A stretch of DNA of 64,000 bases from Desulfobacter hydrogenophilus (GTDB lineage: Bacteria > Desulfobacterota > Desulfobacteria > Desulfobacterales > Desulfobacteraceae). The translations under genes and the position numbers were made by a program. The stretch spans positions 1,862,501-1,926,500 of the forward strand of contig NZ_CP036313.1 in NCBI RefSeq assembly GCF_004319545.1, in the 5' to 3' direction. Positions 19,229 to 28,222 of the stretch are shown in pieces; the first letter of the stretch is position 1; the number at the start of each line of letters is the position of its first letter. Below the pieces are notes generated by a model. The model was not told the origin of the DNA and did not search any database. It saw only the letters and a program-made list of their open reading frames with translations.

Positions 19229-20788
19229 ATGAATCGTGAAGAAATGATCAAAAAATTAATAGAAAATGACGGTTATTGGGATTTTATTATCATCGGCGGA
19301 GGGGCAACCGGATTGGGTGTGGGGCTGGATGCCGCATCAAGGGGGTATAAAACCCTTCTGCTGGAACAGCATGATTTTTCCAAAGGAACATCCAGCAGGT
19401 CGACAAAATTGGTTCACGGCGGGGTAAGGTACTTGCGTCAGGGCAATATTTCCCTGGTCCTTGAGGCCCTCCATGAGCGTGGCCTCCTAATTCGCAATGC
19501 CCCGCATCTGGTCAGTCATCAGGCATTTATCGTACCCAACTATGAGTGGTGGGACGGCCCTTTTTACGGAGCCGGTATGAAAGTATATGATCTATTGGCC
19601 GGCAGACTGGGGCTGGGACCTTCGAAACATCTTTCCAAAGAAGAAACATTGAAGCGGATTCCCACCCTGGAGCCCAAAGGGCTGCGAGGGGGCGTGGTCT
19701 ATTTTGACGGTCAATTTGACGATTCCCGCCTGGCCGTCAACCTGGCCCAGACCATGGTTGAACATGGGGGGGTGTCTGTCAATTACATGAAAGTGACCGG
19801 GTTTACCCGGGCCGGTGAAATGATTGACGGGGTAACCGCAAAGAATATGGAAACCGGTGATGAGTATGACATTCACAGCCGGGTGGTGGTCAACGCCACC
19901 GGTGTTTTCACCGACGGGATCCTTAAAATGGAAAATCCCGACGCCGAACCCATCATCACTCCCAGTCAAGGGGTTCATGTGGTCCTAAATAAGGAGTTTC
20001 TTCCTGGAGATTCGGCCATCATGGTACCCCAGACCGCTGACGGAAGGGTTTTGTTTGCCGTACCATGGCATGACAAGGTCGTTGTGGGCACCACGGATAC
20101 AGAAGTACCGGAGGTGAGCCTGGAACCCCGGGCATTGGAGGAGGAAATTAAGTTCATCCTTGATCATGCCGCCGCCTATTTAACCAAAGATCCCACCAGG
20201 GATGATGTTCAAAGCGTTTTTGCCGGACTTCGTCCCCTGGTTAACGTCGGAGAAGGAAAGAGCACGGCAGCCATCTCCCGGGACCACTACCTGGTCGTTT
20301 CGGAATCGGGTCTTGTGACCATCACCGGCGGCAAATGGACCACCTATCGCAAGATGGCCGAGGATACCGTCAACCAGGCATCCCTGGTGGCCGGATTGAA
20401 AGATCAGCCTTGTATCACCAAAGATCTCAGAATCCATGGATGGTTGAAGCATTTCGATAAGACAGATCCTTTAAGTTACTATGGGTCCGATGCCATTTAT
20501 ATCAAAAAAATCGTCAACGCTGATCCGGTCATGGGCGAAAAACTCCATGAAAAGCTTCCTTACATTAAAGCGGAAGTGATCTGGGCGGTCAGGGAAGAGA
20601 TGGCCAGAACCGTGGAGGATTTTTTAGCCCGACGCAGCCGTGCCCTGTTGCTGGATGCCCGGGCCAGTATGGATGCGGCCCCGGAAGTGGCCCGGATCAT
20701 GGCTGAGGAGCTGGGCTATGATCGCAAATGGCAGACGGACCAGGAGGATGCATATGTCGGTTTGGCCAAAGAGTATCTGCTGACGTGA
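19229..20788 (+). CDS. glpD: Aerobic-type glycerol-3-phosphate dehydrogenase
   Basis: This FAD enzyme oxidises glycerol-3-phosphate to dihydroxyacetone phosphate at the inner face of the membrane and passes electrons to quinone. The FAD-binding signature IIGGGATGLGVGLDAASRGY sits at the N terminus, and FSKGTSSRSTKLVHGGVRYL is the family block around substrate and flavin. The C-terminal DAO_C region (AVREEMARTVEDFLARRSRA) is complete. An upstream start at 19202 is possible, but ATG 19229 has CAGGAG seven bases before it, giving 519 aa. The kinase glpK follows after 42 bp, so the pair is an operon for glycerol use. No facilitator gene glpF is present nearby. Confidence 0.96.
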   Translation: MNREEMIKKLIENDGYWDFIIIGGGATGLGVGLDAASRGYKTLLLEQHDFSKGTSSRSTKLVHGGVRYLRQGNISLVLEALHERGLLIRNAPHLVSHQAFIVPNYEWWDGPFYGAGMKVYDLLAGRLGLGPSKHLSKEETLKRIPTLEPKGLRGGVVYFDGQFDDSRLAVNLAQTMVEHGGVSVNYMKVTGFTRAGEMIDGVTAKNMETGDEYDIHSRVVVNATGVFTDGILKMENPDAEPIITPSQGVHVVLNKEFLPGDSAIMVPQTADGRVLFAVPWHDKVVVGTTDTEVPEVSLEPRALEEEIKFILDHAAAYLTKDPTRDDVQSVFAGLRPLVNVGEGKSTAAISRDHYLVVSESGLVTITGGKWTTYRKMAEDTVNQASLVAGLKDQPCITKDLRIHGWLKHFDKTDPLSYYGSDAIYIKKIVNADPVMGEKLHEKLPYIKAEVIWAVREEMARTVEDFLARRSRALLLDARASMDAAPEVARIMAEELGYDRKWQTDQEDAYVGLAKEYLLT

Positions 20789-20830
20789 AATTCGATAAAT
20801 TTAAAGCCTGTTTAACAATCAGAGGTTCCC

Positions 20831-22324
20831 ATGTCCAAAATCATCATGGCCCTGGATCAGGGTACAACAAATTCTCGTACCATCCTTTATAATGAAAAGG
20901 GTGAAACCATTGCTGTTGCAGGTGAAGAATTCTCCTGTCAGTACCCAAAAGACGGTTGGGTGGAGCAGGAAGCTGAAGACATATGGAGATCCCAAAAAAA
21001 CACAATGGATGCCGTCCTTAAAAAAGCAAAGCTCAACCTGGGTGATGTGGCTGCCATCGGTATTGCCAACCAGAGGGAAACCATCATTGCCTGGAACAAA
21101 GAAACAGGCAAACCGGTGGGCAAGGCCATTGTCTGGCAATGCCGTCGGACGGCGGATTACTGCGACTGTTTAAAGGCGGAAGGATTTGATAAAGTCATCA
21201 AAGAAAAAACCGGCCTGGTGACCGACGCCTATTTCAGCGGGTCCAAAATCCGCTGGATTTTGCGACACAACATAGAAGCCCGGGAACTGGCCAATAAAGG
21301 AACATTGAAGGTGGGAACCGTGGATGCCTGGCTGATCTGGAAGTTGACGGCAGGAGCCGTCCATGCCACAGATGTAAGCAATGCGAGCCGGACCATGATT
21401 TTCAATATTCATGATCTTAAGTACGATCCGGTTCTGATGGAAAAATTGGACATTCCCGAAGATATTCTTCCCAAGGTCAAAGCTTCCAGCGGCATATTCG
21501 GCAAAACCGACAAAAAACTGTTCGGCCATGAAATACCGATTGCCGGTGTCGCAGGGGACCAGCAGGCCGCTTTGTTCGGACAGGCCGCTTATGAAAAGGG
21601 AATGACAAAGATCACTCACGGAACCGGTTGCTTTATGATGATGAATACCGGGGCCGAAGCCATTGAATCGCCCTCGGGGCTGCTCACAACTATCGGTTGG
21701 CAGATCGGCGATAGGGTCACTTATGCGTTGGAAGGTTCGGTGTTTATTGCGGGTGCACTGATGCAGTGGATGCGGGATGACCTGGATTTTTTTACTGATG
21801 TGGCCCAAATCGAAGAGATGGCCACTGCCATACCCTCATCCGAAGGGCTTTATATTGTGCCTGCTTTTGTCGGCCTGGGCGCTCCCTATTGGGATCCCTA
21901 TGCCCGAGGGGCCATGCTGGGCATTACCCGGGGAACAACGAAAAATCATATTATCCGGGCCGGGGTTCAATCCCTTGCTTACCAGGCTAACGACTTGATC
22001 GGCGCCATGGTTAAAGATTCGGGCATTAAATTACAAACCGTTAAAGTGGACGGCGGGGCCAGTGCGAACAATTATCTATGCCAGTTCCAGGCGGACATCC
22101 TGGGCGTCTCTTTGAGCCGTCCCAAGAATGTGGAAACCACTGCCATGGGGGCGGCGTACCTTGCCGGTCTTGCCGTAGGTGTATGGACGGACATGGACCA
22201 GATTAAATCCTTCTGGCAGGAAGACCGTTGCTTTCATCTGAACCAAAGCCAGGAAAAGGTGGATGAATGCCTGCGAGGCTGGAAAAAAGCTGTGGACCGG
22301 GCAAAGTCCTGGGCCAAAGATTGA
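20831..22324 (+). CDS. glpK: Glycerol kinase
   Basis: A 497-aa FGGY-family kinase that traps glycerol as glycerol-3-phosphate, the substrate of the upstream dehydrogenase. The N terminus MALDQGTTNSRTILYNEKGE is the phosphate-binding region, IANQRETIIAWNKETGKPVG the hinge, and GVAGDQQAALFGQ and KITHGTGCFMMMNTG the classic family signatures. The C-terminal VDGGASANNYLCQFQADILG is the second FGGY signature. The length matches the family. Together with glpD it makes a two-gene glycerol catabolic operon. No operator is recognised. Confidence 0.97.
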   Translation: MSKIIMALDQGTTNSRTILYNEKGETIAVAGEEFSCQYPKDGWVEQEAEDIWRSQKNTMDAVLKKAKLNLGDVAAIGIANQRETIIAWNKETGKPVGKAIVWQCRRTADYCDCLKAEGFDKVIKEKTGLVTDAYFSGSKIRWILRHNIEARELANKGTLKVGTVDAWLIWKLTAGAVHATDVSNASRTMIFNIHDLKYDPVLMEKLDIPEDILPKVKASSGIFGKTDKKLFGHEIPIAGVAGDQQAALFGQAAYEKGMTKITHGTGCFMMMNTGAEAIESPSGLLTTIGWQIGDRVTYALEGSVFIAGALMQWMRDDLDFFTDVAQIEEMATAIPSSEGLYIVPAFVGLGAPYWDPYARGAMLGITRGTTKNHIIRAGVQSLAYQANDLIGAMVKDSGIKLQTVKVDGGASANNYLCQFQADILGVSLSRPKNVETTAMGAAYLAGLAVGVWTDMDQIKSFWQEDRCFHLNQSQEKVDECLRGWKKAVDRAKSWAKD

Positions 22325-22343
22325 AAAACCAAACCATCGACAT

Positions 22344-22471
22344 TTAAGGAATGGGTCCTAAATAACTTGCTCATTTTGCTCTATCCGGGAGCGCGGGCGT
22401 CCCGCCCGCAGTAAAGATGCAGGCGAGACGCCCGCGCTCCAAGATAAAGTTATTTCGGACTCATTCCTAAG
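22344..22471. repeat. 128-bp palindromic element with GC-rich core
   Basis: The outer arms, 22344-22368 and 22447-22471, are ~25-bp imperfect inverted repeats carrying AAATAACTT and AAGTTATTT. The inner arms GGAGCGCGGGCGTC (22388-22401) and GACGCCCGCGCTCC (22427-22440) pair perfectly. It has no coding content. A close relative is at 42479-42621. It looks like a MITE or extended REP element. Confidence 0.88.
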
Positions 22472-22495
22472 AACAAAATAAAAGGATTAAAATAT

Positions 22496-23653
22496 ATGCA
22501 AGATTTTAACTACCATAATCCGACAAAAGTATATTTCGGTAAAACAGCACTGGACAACCTTGTCCATGAGCTGGAAACACAAGACGTCTCAAATGTGCTC
22601 TTTGTCTACGGTGGCGGAAGTATTAAAGCCAACGGTGTCTACGATACGGTAATGAAAGCTTTGAAACAGTGCAGAATAAACATTGTTGAACATGCAGGCG
22701 TAAAAGGTAATCCTTCACTGAATCACGCCCGTAACGGAGTGGCCAAAGCAAAAGAAAACAATGTTGATCTTATTATCGCAGCAGGGGGCGGCAGCGTCAT
22801 GGATGAAGCCAAGGCTGTTGCTGCCGGAGCATTGGTGCCCTTTGATGTTTGGGATTTCTACTGCAAAAAGGAAACCGTGGCAGAATCTATAGCGCTTTTT
22901 GCCATTCCGACGCTTCCGGCAACAAGTTCGGAAATGAACGGCATATCAGTTCTATGCAATGATGAAACAAATGAAAAATTTAATATAATTGCCCAGGGGA
23001 TTTTGAACCCTGTTGCAGCCTTTCTTGACCCGCAAACAACTTATACTTTGTCACTTCAGCAGACAGCATATGCGTGTACTGATATTATTTCACATCTCAC
23101 CGAAAGTTATTTCACAACATCCTCAGATGAACTTGCATTGCAGGGCCGTATCATAGAGGGGCTGGTAAAAACTGTAATGGAAGCAATGGATGTAATAATG
23201 GAAAAGCCCGACGATTATGATGCACGTGCCTCATTTATGTGGACAGCCACACTTGCCTGGAGCGGGATTGTTCAGGTTGGTATTCCAGACTGGGGAATGC
23301 CCTGCCATTCACTTGAAATGTCAATGAGCGGGTACCACGATACCGCTCACGGAGCAGGCCTTTCAGTCCTCACGCCGTCCTGGATGAAACACGCTGCGAC
23401 AGTTCATCTAACCCGCATTCTTACATTTGGGCGCAATATACTTGGCATTAATACAGACAATGTTGACGATGTAATTGAAGGGCTAAAAAAGTTCTATCGC
23501 TCAATCGGAGCACCGACAACATTCCTGGAAGCAGGTATTGAGAATCCGGAAATAGAAATTATGACAGACCTTGCTAATAAGGTGTTTAAAAGCCGTGGTA
23601 TTCCGGGGTACTCCCGTGATGAAATAAGAAGGATATACAAAAACTGCTGTTAA
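22496..23653 (+). CDS. Iron-containing (butanol-type) alcohol dehydrogenase
   Basis: A 385-aa cytosolic group III alcohol dehydrogenase that interconverts aldehydes and alcohols using NAD(P)H. The nucleotide-binding loop [19 protein letters not shown] and the metal-binding residues are present: the aspartate and histidine in [14 protein letters not shown], then the histidines in [11 protein letters not shown] and HDTAHGAGL. The start [15 protein letters not shown] is typical of BdhA/YqhD relatives. An AAAGGATT site precedes the ATG. It follows the glp operon on the same strand but is separated from it by the palindromic element, so co-transcription is uncertain. Butanol, 1,3-propanediol or general aldehyde detoxification are all possible roles. 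Confidence 0.92.
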   Translation: MQDFNYHNPTKVYFGKTALDNLVHELETQDVSNVLFVYGGGSIKANGVYDTVMKALKQCRINIVEHAGVKGNPSLNHARNGVAKAKENNVDLIIAAGGGSVMDEAKAVAAGALVPFDVWDFYCKKETVAESIALFAIPTLPATSSEMNGISVLCNDETNEKFNIIAQGILNPVAAFLDPQTTYTLSLQQTAYACTDIISHLTESYFTTSSDELALQGRIIEGLVKTVMEAMDVIMEKPDDYDARASFMWTATLAWSGIVQVGIPDWGMPCHSLEMSMSGYHDTAHGAGLSVLTPSWMKHAATVHLTRILTFGRNILGINTDNVDDVIEGLKKFYRSIGAPTTFLEAGIENPEIEIMTDLANKVFKSRGIPGYSRDEIRRIYKNCC

Positions 23654-23669
23654 TAAAAAATTAGGCTCA

Positions 23670-24017
23670 AAAATAAAAACCCTTCTTTACCTTCACCAGG
23701 AAGATCTGGGAATCGGCCTTGTAAATAAACGTAAAGCCTACGAATACCAGCTCCAGGCGCTGGATACGGTTGAGGCCAATGAAAAAATCGGCTTTGATTC
23801 GGGCCTTCTGGGCCACGGGGTCGGAGCTCAGATGCTGGTGGACCTGGGAGTAAGAAAAATGTGTCTAATGACCAACAATCCCAAAAAAATGATCGGCTTG
23901 GAAGGATATGGCCTGTCCGTAGTAGAACAGGTCCCCATTGAAATGGAAGCCAATAAGTACAACCTTGGATATCTCATGTGCAAACAGACTAAAATGGGAC
24001 ACCTTCTTCATGTGTAA
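23670..24017 (+). pseudogene. ribA: GTP cyclohydrolase II (RibA), C-terminal fragment
   Basis: About 115 codons in one frame match the C-terminal half of GTP cyclohydrolase [37 protein letters not shown], then [20 protein letters not shown] and the final [15 protein letters not shown]. The N-terminal part with the zinc-binding cysteines and GTP site is missing, so it cannot work. The frame begins 17 bases after the alcohol dehydrogenase stop with no start codon or ribosome site for the visible homology. The homologous stretch is undamaged, so the truncation may be fairly recent. The working copy for riboflavin synthesis must be elsewhere. Confidence 0.88.
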
Positions 24018-24050
24018 ATTATTTTAACCGGTTACCGATAGTTTACCCGT

Positions 24051-24173
24051 ATGAGTATTGTTGAAATAAATGATTATGAGTTGTCATATCGTGATGAGGG
24101 CCGTTGGGCCCCAGTTCTTTTAATCCACGGCCCTTTAGGGTGCCACTCATATTCGCGCGTAAATATACGCTAA
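24051..24173 (+). pseudogene. Alpha/beta hydrolase, N-terminal stub
   Basis: Forty codons from ATG 24051 read MSIVEINDYELSYRDEGRWA then PVLLIHGPLG, the first strands and the HG oxyanion motif of alpha/beta hydrolases. The frame then runs into TAA at 24171 and no later part of the fold is found. It is a stub lying back-to-back with the ribA stub, suggesting a deletion junction on either side. Confidence 0.65.
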
Positions 24174-24887
24174 GAATTTTGCATTAAATATAAGCCCTTT
24201 GAATTCCAGTCTTCATCAAGGGGCATCGACATTGACCCTCCACTGGAAAAAGAAGTGTTCATTTTTTGCCCGAAGGTCCCGCTGACACACTTCAAAAGTA
24301 GTCATCGCCTTTTCGGGCAAGGCCCTTGGGCAAAAATAATAGACATAATTTGGGGGGCGGTTTTTCCTTAAATTATGTCCTGAAAATTGAATTATTTTTG
24401 TTTGAAAAAATAATGCTTTCAAATGGTATTGTAAAAATTTAACCTATGCCATAGTTTTGATTAGGATAATTATTCGTAACTCTGGCAATCGTCCCAACAT
24501 TACTTTTTCCAGTCCTGCCCTTTTGGAAAACATAGCTGGTCACCTTTCATACCATTATCAAACGCCTTGATTTTACTCATTTCAGGCAGAAGAATGTCAT
24601 TTGAACACATGAGAATTTCGATAGTTCTGGATAATAATAAGTGCTTAGTCAACTATGTGCCAAATTGAAGGGAAAATTTGCAAGCCTTTCCAGATAATGT
24701 TAATGATTTCATCATTGATATTTTAAATATTTATGCAGATCTGGTTATTCTTATTTTTCGTATGTGATCCCGTTAGATAAGTGGACATGAAAGATAAACG
24801 GAAACTACAGATCAACTTGTTATATACATAAAGAAGATTAGTTGTTTAGGCAAACAAACATAAACAACTGATACAGGAATAAAGAAC
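24174..24887. other. Gap before the TIR gene
   Basis: No gene is recognised in about 710 bp. It has inverted repeats TTGCCCGAA/TTCGGGCAA (about 24267 and 24312) and GACATAATTT/AAATTATGTC (about 24341 and 24370). GTTAGAT at 24772-24778 fits the integron core consensus GTTRRRY and could mark the left boundary of a cassette carrying the TIR gene; by itself this match is weak. Confidence 0.45.
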
Positions 24888-25902
24888 ATGAAAATATTTA
24901 TATCACATTCTTCAAAAAATAAAGATTACGGGACGTTGCTTGTAGAACTTCTTAGAAATCTTGGTATCAGAGAAGACGAGATAATATTCACAAGTAATGT
25001 TGCATATGGAATACCTGTTGGTCAAAATATTTTTCATTGGTTAAAATATCAAATTGAGGAAAAACCGTTCGTTGTATATTTACTCTCTGAACAGTATTAC
25101 GAAAGTATCGCTTGTCTAAATGAAATGGGAGCTGCGTGGATAGTTGAAAATAACCATGCTGCTATTTTTATTCCGGATTTCGACTTATCAAGTAAGGAGT
25201 TTCAAAGTGGTGCGTTGGACCCAAGGGAAATTGGATTTCACATTAATGATGAAGAGAGAGTTTTTATCCTTTATTCAATTACTATCAACTATTTTTAAAC
25301 TCTCTAACAATTCAATTTTGATTTCACAAAGTGTAAAAAAATTCATCACTGAAATAGATAATATTAAATCGGAATTAAACCATGACCACGGACCTTCTGA
25401 AAATCCAATATTTCCCAAGATAGAAAAAATAGAAGTTGTAAAAAAAGAAACTGCACCGAAAGATAGCCCCGAACTTGTACAAATCGAAAAAGGAGATTTA
25501 TACTCTAAATTTTTGGGTTTAGTTAAAGCCAATAGATTAAAAGTTGATGAATTATTACTTCTTCACTATATCATTGACACTAGTAGAGTAAAGCTAATGA
25601 CTGGGTGGCAAGAAGAAAATGAAGTTTCTAACATTACCGAATGGGAAAAAATCAACGATATTAAAGATGTTTTATCTAAAAAATACCCAGCAGTATTAAA
25701 CAGATTTGAGTTAAGAGGATTCACAGAAGTTTCAGCGATTACGAGTTATGGAAATCCAAAAGAGGTAAAAATCAAAGATGAAATTGCATCTAATATTTTG
25801 GATTTGCCAAATGACGTACTCCTAAAAATTGAAGCTATTGTAAAAGATAATTTCTACGAACATATGAACGAAGTTAAAGAAGATGATGGGTTTCCTTTCT
25901 AA
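24888..25902 (+). pseudogene. TIR-domain protein, split by a one-base frameshift
   Basis: Residues 1-130 form a bacterial TIR domain: MKIFISHSSKNKDYGTLLVE, then VVYLLSEQYYESIACLNEMG, in which the glutamate after CLN is the likely catalytic NADase residue. The first frame runs off at 25298. Homologous sequence continues in another frame (FIQLLSTIFKLSNNS onward) to a stop at 25902. Removing one base near 25266 fuses them into 337 aa with junction DEERVF-SFIQLL. The C-terminal ~100 residues (LRGFTEVSAITSYGNPKEV) look like a separate, perhaps winged-helix, domain I cannot name. TIR proteins often serve in anti-phage NAD depletion, but no Thoeris, CBASS or Argonaute partner is present. An attC-like site follows 24 bp after the stop. 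Confidence 0.82.
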
Positions 25903-25925
25903 AACAAAAATGATTTTAACACTGC

Positions 25926-26002
25926 ATATAACCAGGCGTTTCACCATCGCTCCCTGTGGTCGCTGGACTCGCTGAGGCTCGCCGGTGAACTTAACGTTAA
26001 GT
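25926..26002. other. attC-like integron recombination site
   Basis: TATAACCAGGCGTTTCACC on the left and GGTGAACTTAACGTTAAGT on the right form the two imperfect inverted ends of a 77-bp site closing in GTTAAGT, which fits the GTTRRRY core. The layout (R''-L'' spacer L'-R') is that of integron attC sites. It sits just downstream of the TIR gene in the position expected for a gene cassette. Confidence 0.6.
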
Positions 26003-26354
26003 GTGCCCTATGTCTATCATTGTGGAGGAGGAAAGCTGTTTTTCCTACTCATGATTACATCTTCCAGTCGTCGTTTTGGTTGAGCGGGGTCGGACCAAGC
26101 CAAGTGATTGATAAAAAAAGAAAAGGTTTTAAAAACAAGGCTAAAAACAGCCTTAAACCTAACTTTTTGAGACCAAAAATGGCAGTTTAAAGATGACAAG
26201 ATGGGGCCTTTTTTTAACCGCCTTTGCTGTTTGTTGGTCATCAGGAACTTGCCAAATCGTCTCTGTGGGCGTCTGTGACTCCAAGGGAAGTTATGTATGG
26301 ATTGTCGAGAAAGTCTTCTAAATAATTAAAACGGTATCCTACTGTCTTTGCTAC
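26003..26354. other. Gap after the attC-like site
   Basis: No gene is recognised. A 74-codon minus-strand frame at 26017-26241 has no family resemblance and no ribosome site and is not called. Confidence 0.4.
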
Positions 26355-26699
26355 TTATAGGTTTGGTCCCGCCTTGAGCGGGTGAGACGCTATCCAATGA
26401 GTTTCCATATCGCTTTCTCTTATTAATCTAAAGGTTACAACGATGTTTAAAGCAGAATACACATGCAGACAATTTTGAACGCATAACGATTTATACGCCC
26501 CAATGATATTCCCAACCGTAGGGGCGACCCTTGCGGTCGCCCGGTCATTGTCCATGGTCGCCCGAAAACCATCATAATGGTAATTGTTACGGGAAACCGC
26601 ATTCGGAACACGGGCACCCGCAAGGGGAGCCCCTACGAGTTGAACGATGCCGTGAATATGGTTGGGCATGACGATGAATTGATCCAATTGTCGATGCAA
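26355..26699 (-). pseudogene. Y1 (HUH) transposase remnant, RAYT/IS200-like
   Basis: The minus strand reads LDQFIVMPNHIHGIVQLVGA, containing the HxH pair of the HUH motif of Y1 transposases, then ARVAPTVGNIIGAYKSLCVQ. This matches REP-associated or IS200/IS605-like transposases. The N terminus is missing and the region after KSLCVQ diverges, with the tyrosine-bearing helix not recognisable. It is a degraded copy. No start codon with a ribosome site is seen. Confidence 0.72.
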
Positions 26700-26916
26700 A
26701 TGGTAATGAACCTGTAAAAATTTTTAATTGCCCGGTAAAGAGCAACAGCATACAAAGATATACCCGGCTAAAACGAGATAACCATGAGGTGTACTCACCG
26801 TACCTTGAATGGTTATGAAATGCACCACAACGCCGTCCCGCTAGGCGGGATATACGGAAGCCGAATTTTAACTGATATGCTATTAAAATATTTTGAAATA
26901 TAAGGAGTGTATCATT

Positions 26917-27489
26917 ATGAAAATGAAATCTATGTGGCTATATATACTGGTTTTTCTGACTTCAACAATATATCCTGTCTATTCGTATGGCAATCCACTG
27001 GCTGAGGGCAAAGAACTTCCTGACATGGAGCTGACCATTCCAGAAAATCAGGAACACCAACAATATCTGGGTATAACAGGGGAAGGTACTTTTAAAATAC
27101 CCCAAATAAAAACAAAGGTGGTGATCATTGAAATTTTTAGTATGTACTGCCCTCACTGTCAAAGGGAAGCACCGACTATAAATGAATTTTATCGAAAAAT
27201 AGAAAATAGCAAAAACTTAAAAGGCAAAGTAAAGCTCATCGGAATTGGTGCGGGTAACTCCGATTTTGAGATGGAGTTTTTCAAAAAAAAGTATGACGTA
27301 CCGTTTCCGCTTTTTCCGGATGGAGATTTTTCCATTCACCAAAAAATCGGCGAGGTCAGAACACCCTATTTTATCGGTCTCAAAATATTGGACAACGGAA
27401 AAGCGACCATATTTTATTCACAGCTTGGTGGCCCCAAAAATGCCAAGCAGTTTCTAAACAGGATTTTAAAACGTTCAGGATTGGAATAA
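26917..27489 (+). CDS. Exported thioredoxin-fold (TlpA/ResA-like) protein
   Basis: A 190-aa exported thiol-disulfide oxidoreductase. The signal peptide is MKMKSMWLYILVFLTSTIYP with likely cleavage near YSYG. The thioredoxin fold has its active site as CPHC in IFSMYCPHCQREAPTINEFY, and a cis-proline region in EVRTPYFIG. ATG 26917 is chosen over the upstream TTG at 26893 because AAGGAG lies ten bases before it. The peroxiredoxin gene starts 13 bp downstream, so both would be made together and could act as reductant and peroxidase in the periplasm. No membrane electron donor such as CcdA is encoded nearby. Confidence 0.85.
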   Translation: MKMKSMWLYILVFLTSTIYPVYSYGNPLAEGKELPDMELTIPENQEHQQYLGITGEGTFKIPQIKTKVVIIEIFSMYCPHCQREAPTINEFYRKIENSKNLKGKVKLIGIGAGNSDFEMEFFKKKYDVPFPLFPDGDFSIHQKIGEVRTPYFIGLKILDNGKATIFYSQLGGPKNAKQFLNRILKRSGLE

Positions 27490-27502
27490 GGAGGTGTTTG
27501 CC

Positions 27503-28105
27503 ATGGGAAAGCATCTATTTTTTATTACCATTTTTTTTGTTGTTTCTGGGTTTTTAGGTGGCAATGCCTTTGGACTTTCAGACGCATTTAAAAATAACAT
27601 ATACAATCCGGGCAACTTAAAACCGATAGACAGCGTATTGAAACTGAAAGTCGGTGAAAAAGTTCCTGATTTTACGCTTCCTTCGATATCGGGAGAAAAG
27701 ATTTCTCTTTATCAATTAAAGGGGAAAAAGAATGTGGTTATATCCTTTGTTCCGGCTGCCTGGACCCCGGTATGCTCTGACCAATGGCCGGGATATAATA
27801 TTGCAAAATCTATATTTGACGAAAATGATGCTGTTCTTCTTGGAATTACGGTTGATAGCATTCCTACATTATTTGCATGGACGAACCAGATGGGGACATT
27901 GTGGTTTCATGTCCTTTCTGATTTTTGGCCCCATGGTAAAGTGGCGGACATGTTCGGTGTTCTTCGCTCTGATGGCGTCAGCGAAAGAGCTCTGTTTGTT
28001 ATAGATAAAGAAGGGATTCTGCAATATGCTAATGTCGGGGATATCAATAAAAGGCCGGATCTAAAAGATCTCGCAAATGAGCTTGAAAAGTTGAAAAACA
28101 GATAG
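27503..28105 (+). CDS. Exported peroxiredoxin (AhpC/TSA family)
   Basis: A 200-aa peroxiredoxin that would reduce hydroperoxides outside the cytoplasm. The N terminus has a signal peptide (MGKHLFFITIFFVVSGFLGG, cleavage near NAFG). The AhpC/TSA core starts KVGEKVPDFTLPSISGEKI, and the peroxidatic cysteine lies in VPAAWTPVCSDQW, with the expected T-x-x-C arrangement. No resolving cysteine is seen in the C-terminal part, so it is probably 1-Cys or relies on a partner such as the upstream CPHC protein. ATG 27503 follows AAGGAGGT. It is the last gene of the pair. Confidence 0.85.
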   Translation: MGKHLFFITIFFVVSGFLGGNAFGLSDAFKNNIYNPGNLKPIDSVLKLKVGEKVPDFTLPSISGEKISLYQLKGKKNVVISFVPAAWTPVCSDQWPGYNIAKSIFDENDAVLLGITVDSIPTLFAWTNQMGTLWFHVLSDFWPHGKVADMFGVLRSDGVSERALFVIDKEGILQYANVGDINKRPDLKDLANELEKLKNR

Positions 28106-28163
28106 CGCTATTTCAACATCAGACCCAAAAGTGGCTAAGATTTACATGCCGTAGACTCTTTTT

Positions 28164-28217
28164 AATGAATTCGGGGGACACCTTACTTAATTATTGGGGA
28201 TTATGTAAAGTGCCCCC
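28164..28217. repeat. REP-like hairpin (AATTCGGGGGACAC type)
   Basis: AATTCGGGGGACACCTTACT and GTAAAGTGCCCCCCGAATTT are imperfect inverted repeats around TTAATTATTGGGGATTAT. It lies between the convergent peroxiredoxin and glgA genes and may act as a two-way terminator. It is a different repeat family from those at 4884 and 10428. Confidence 0.65.
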
Positions 28218-28222
28218 CGAAT

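Noticed and set aside
24216..24422. 68-codon minus-strand frame as a gene
   Set aside because: No ribosome site, no family resemblance, and it lies in a region of inverted repeats.
24888..25902. Thoeris, CBASS or short-Argonaute system around the TIR gene
   Set aside because: No ThsA, cyclase, SPARTA or other partner gene lies on either side.
26017..26241. 74-codon minus-strand frame as a gene
   Set aside because: Low-complexity product with no recognised motif and no upstream signal.
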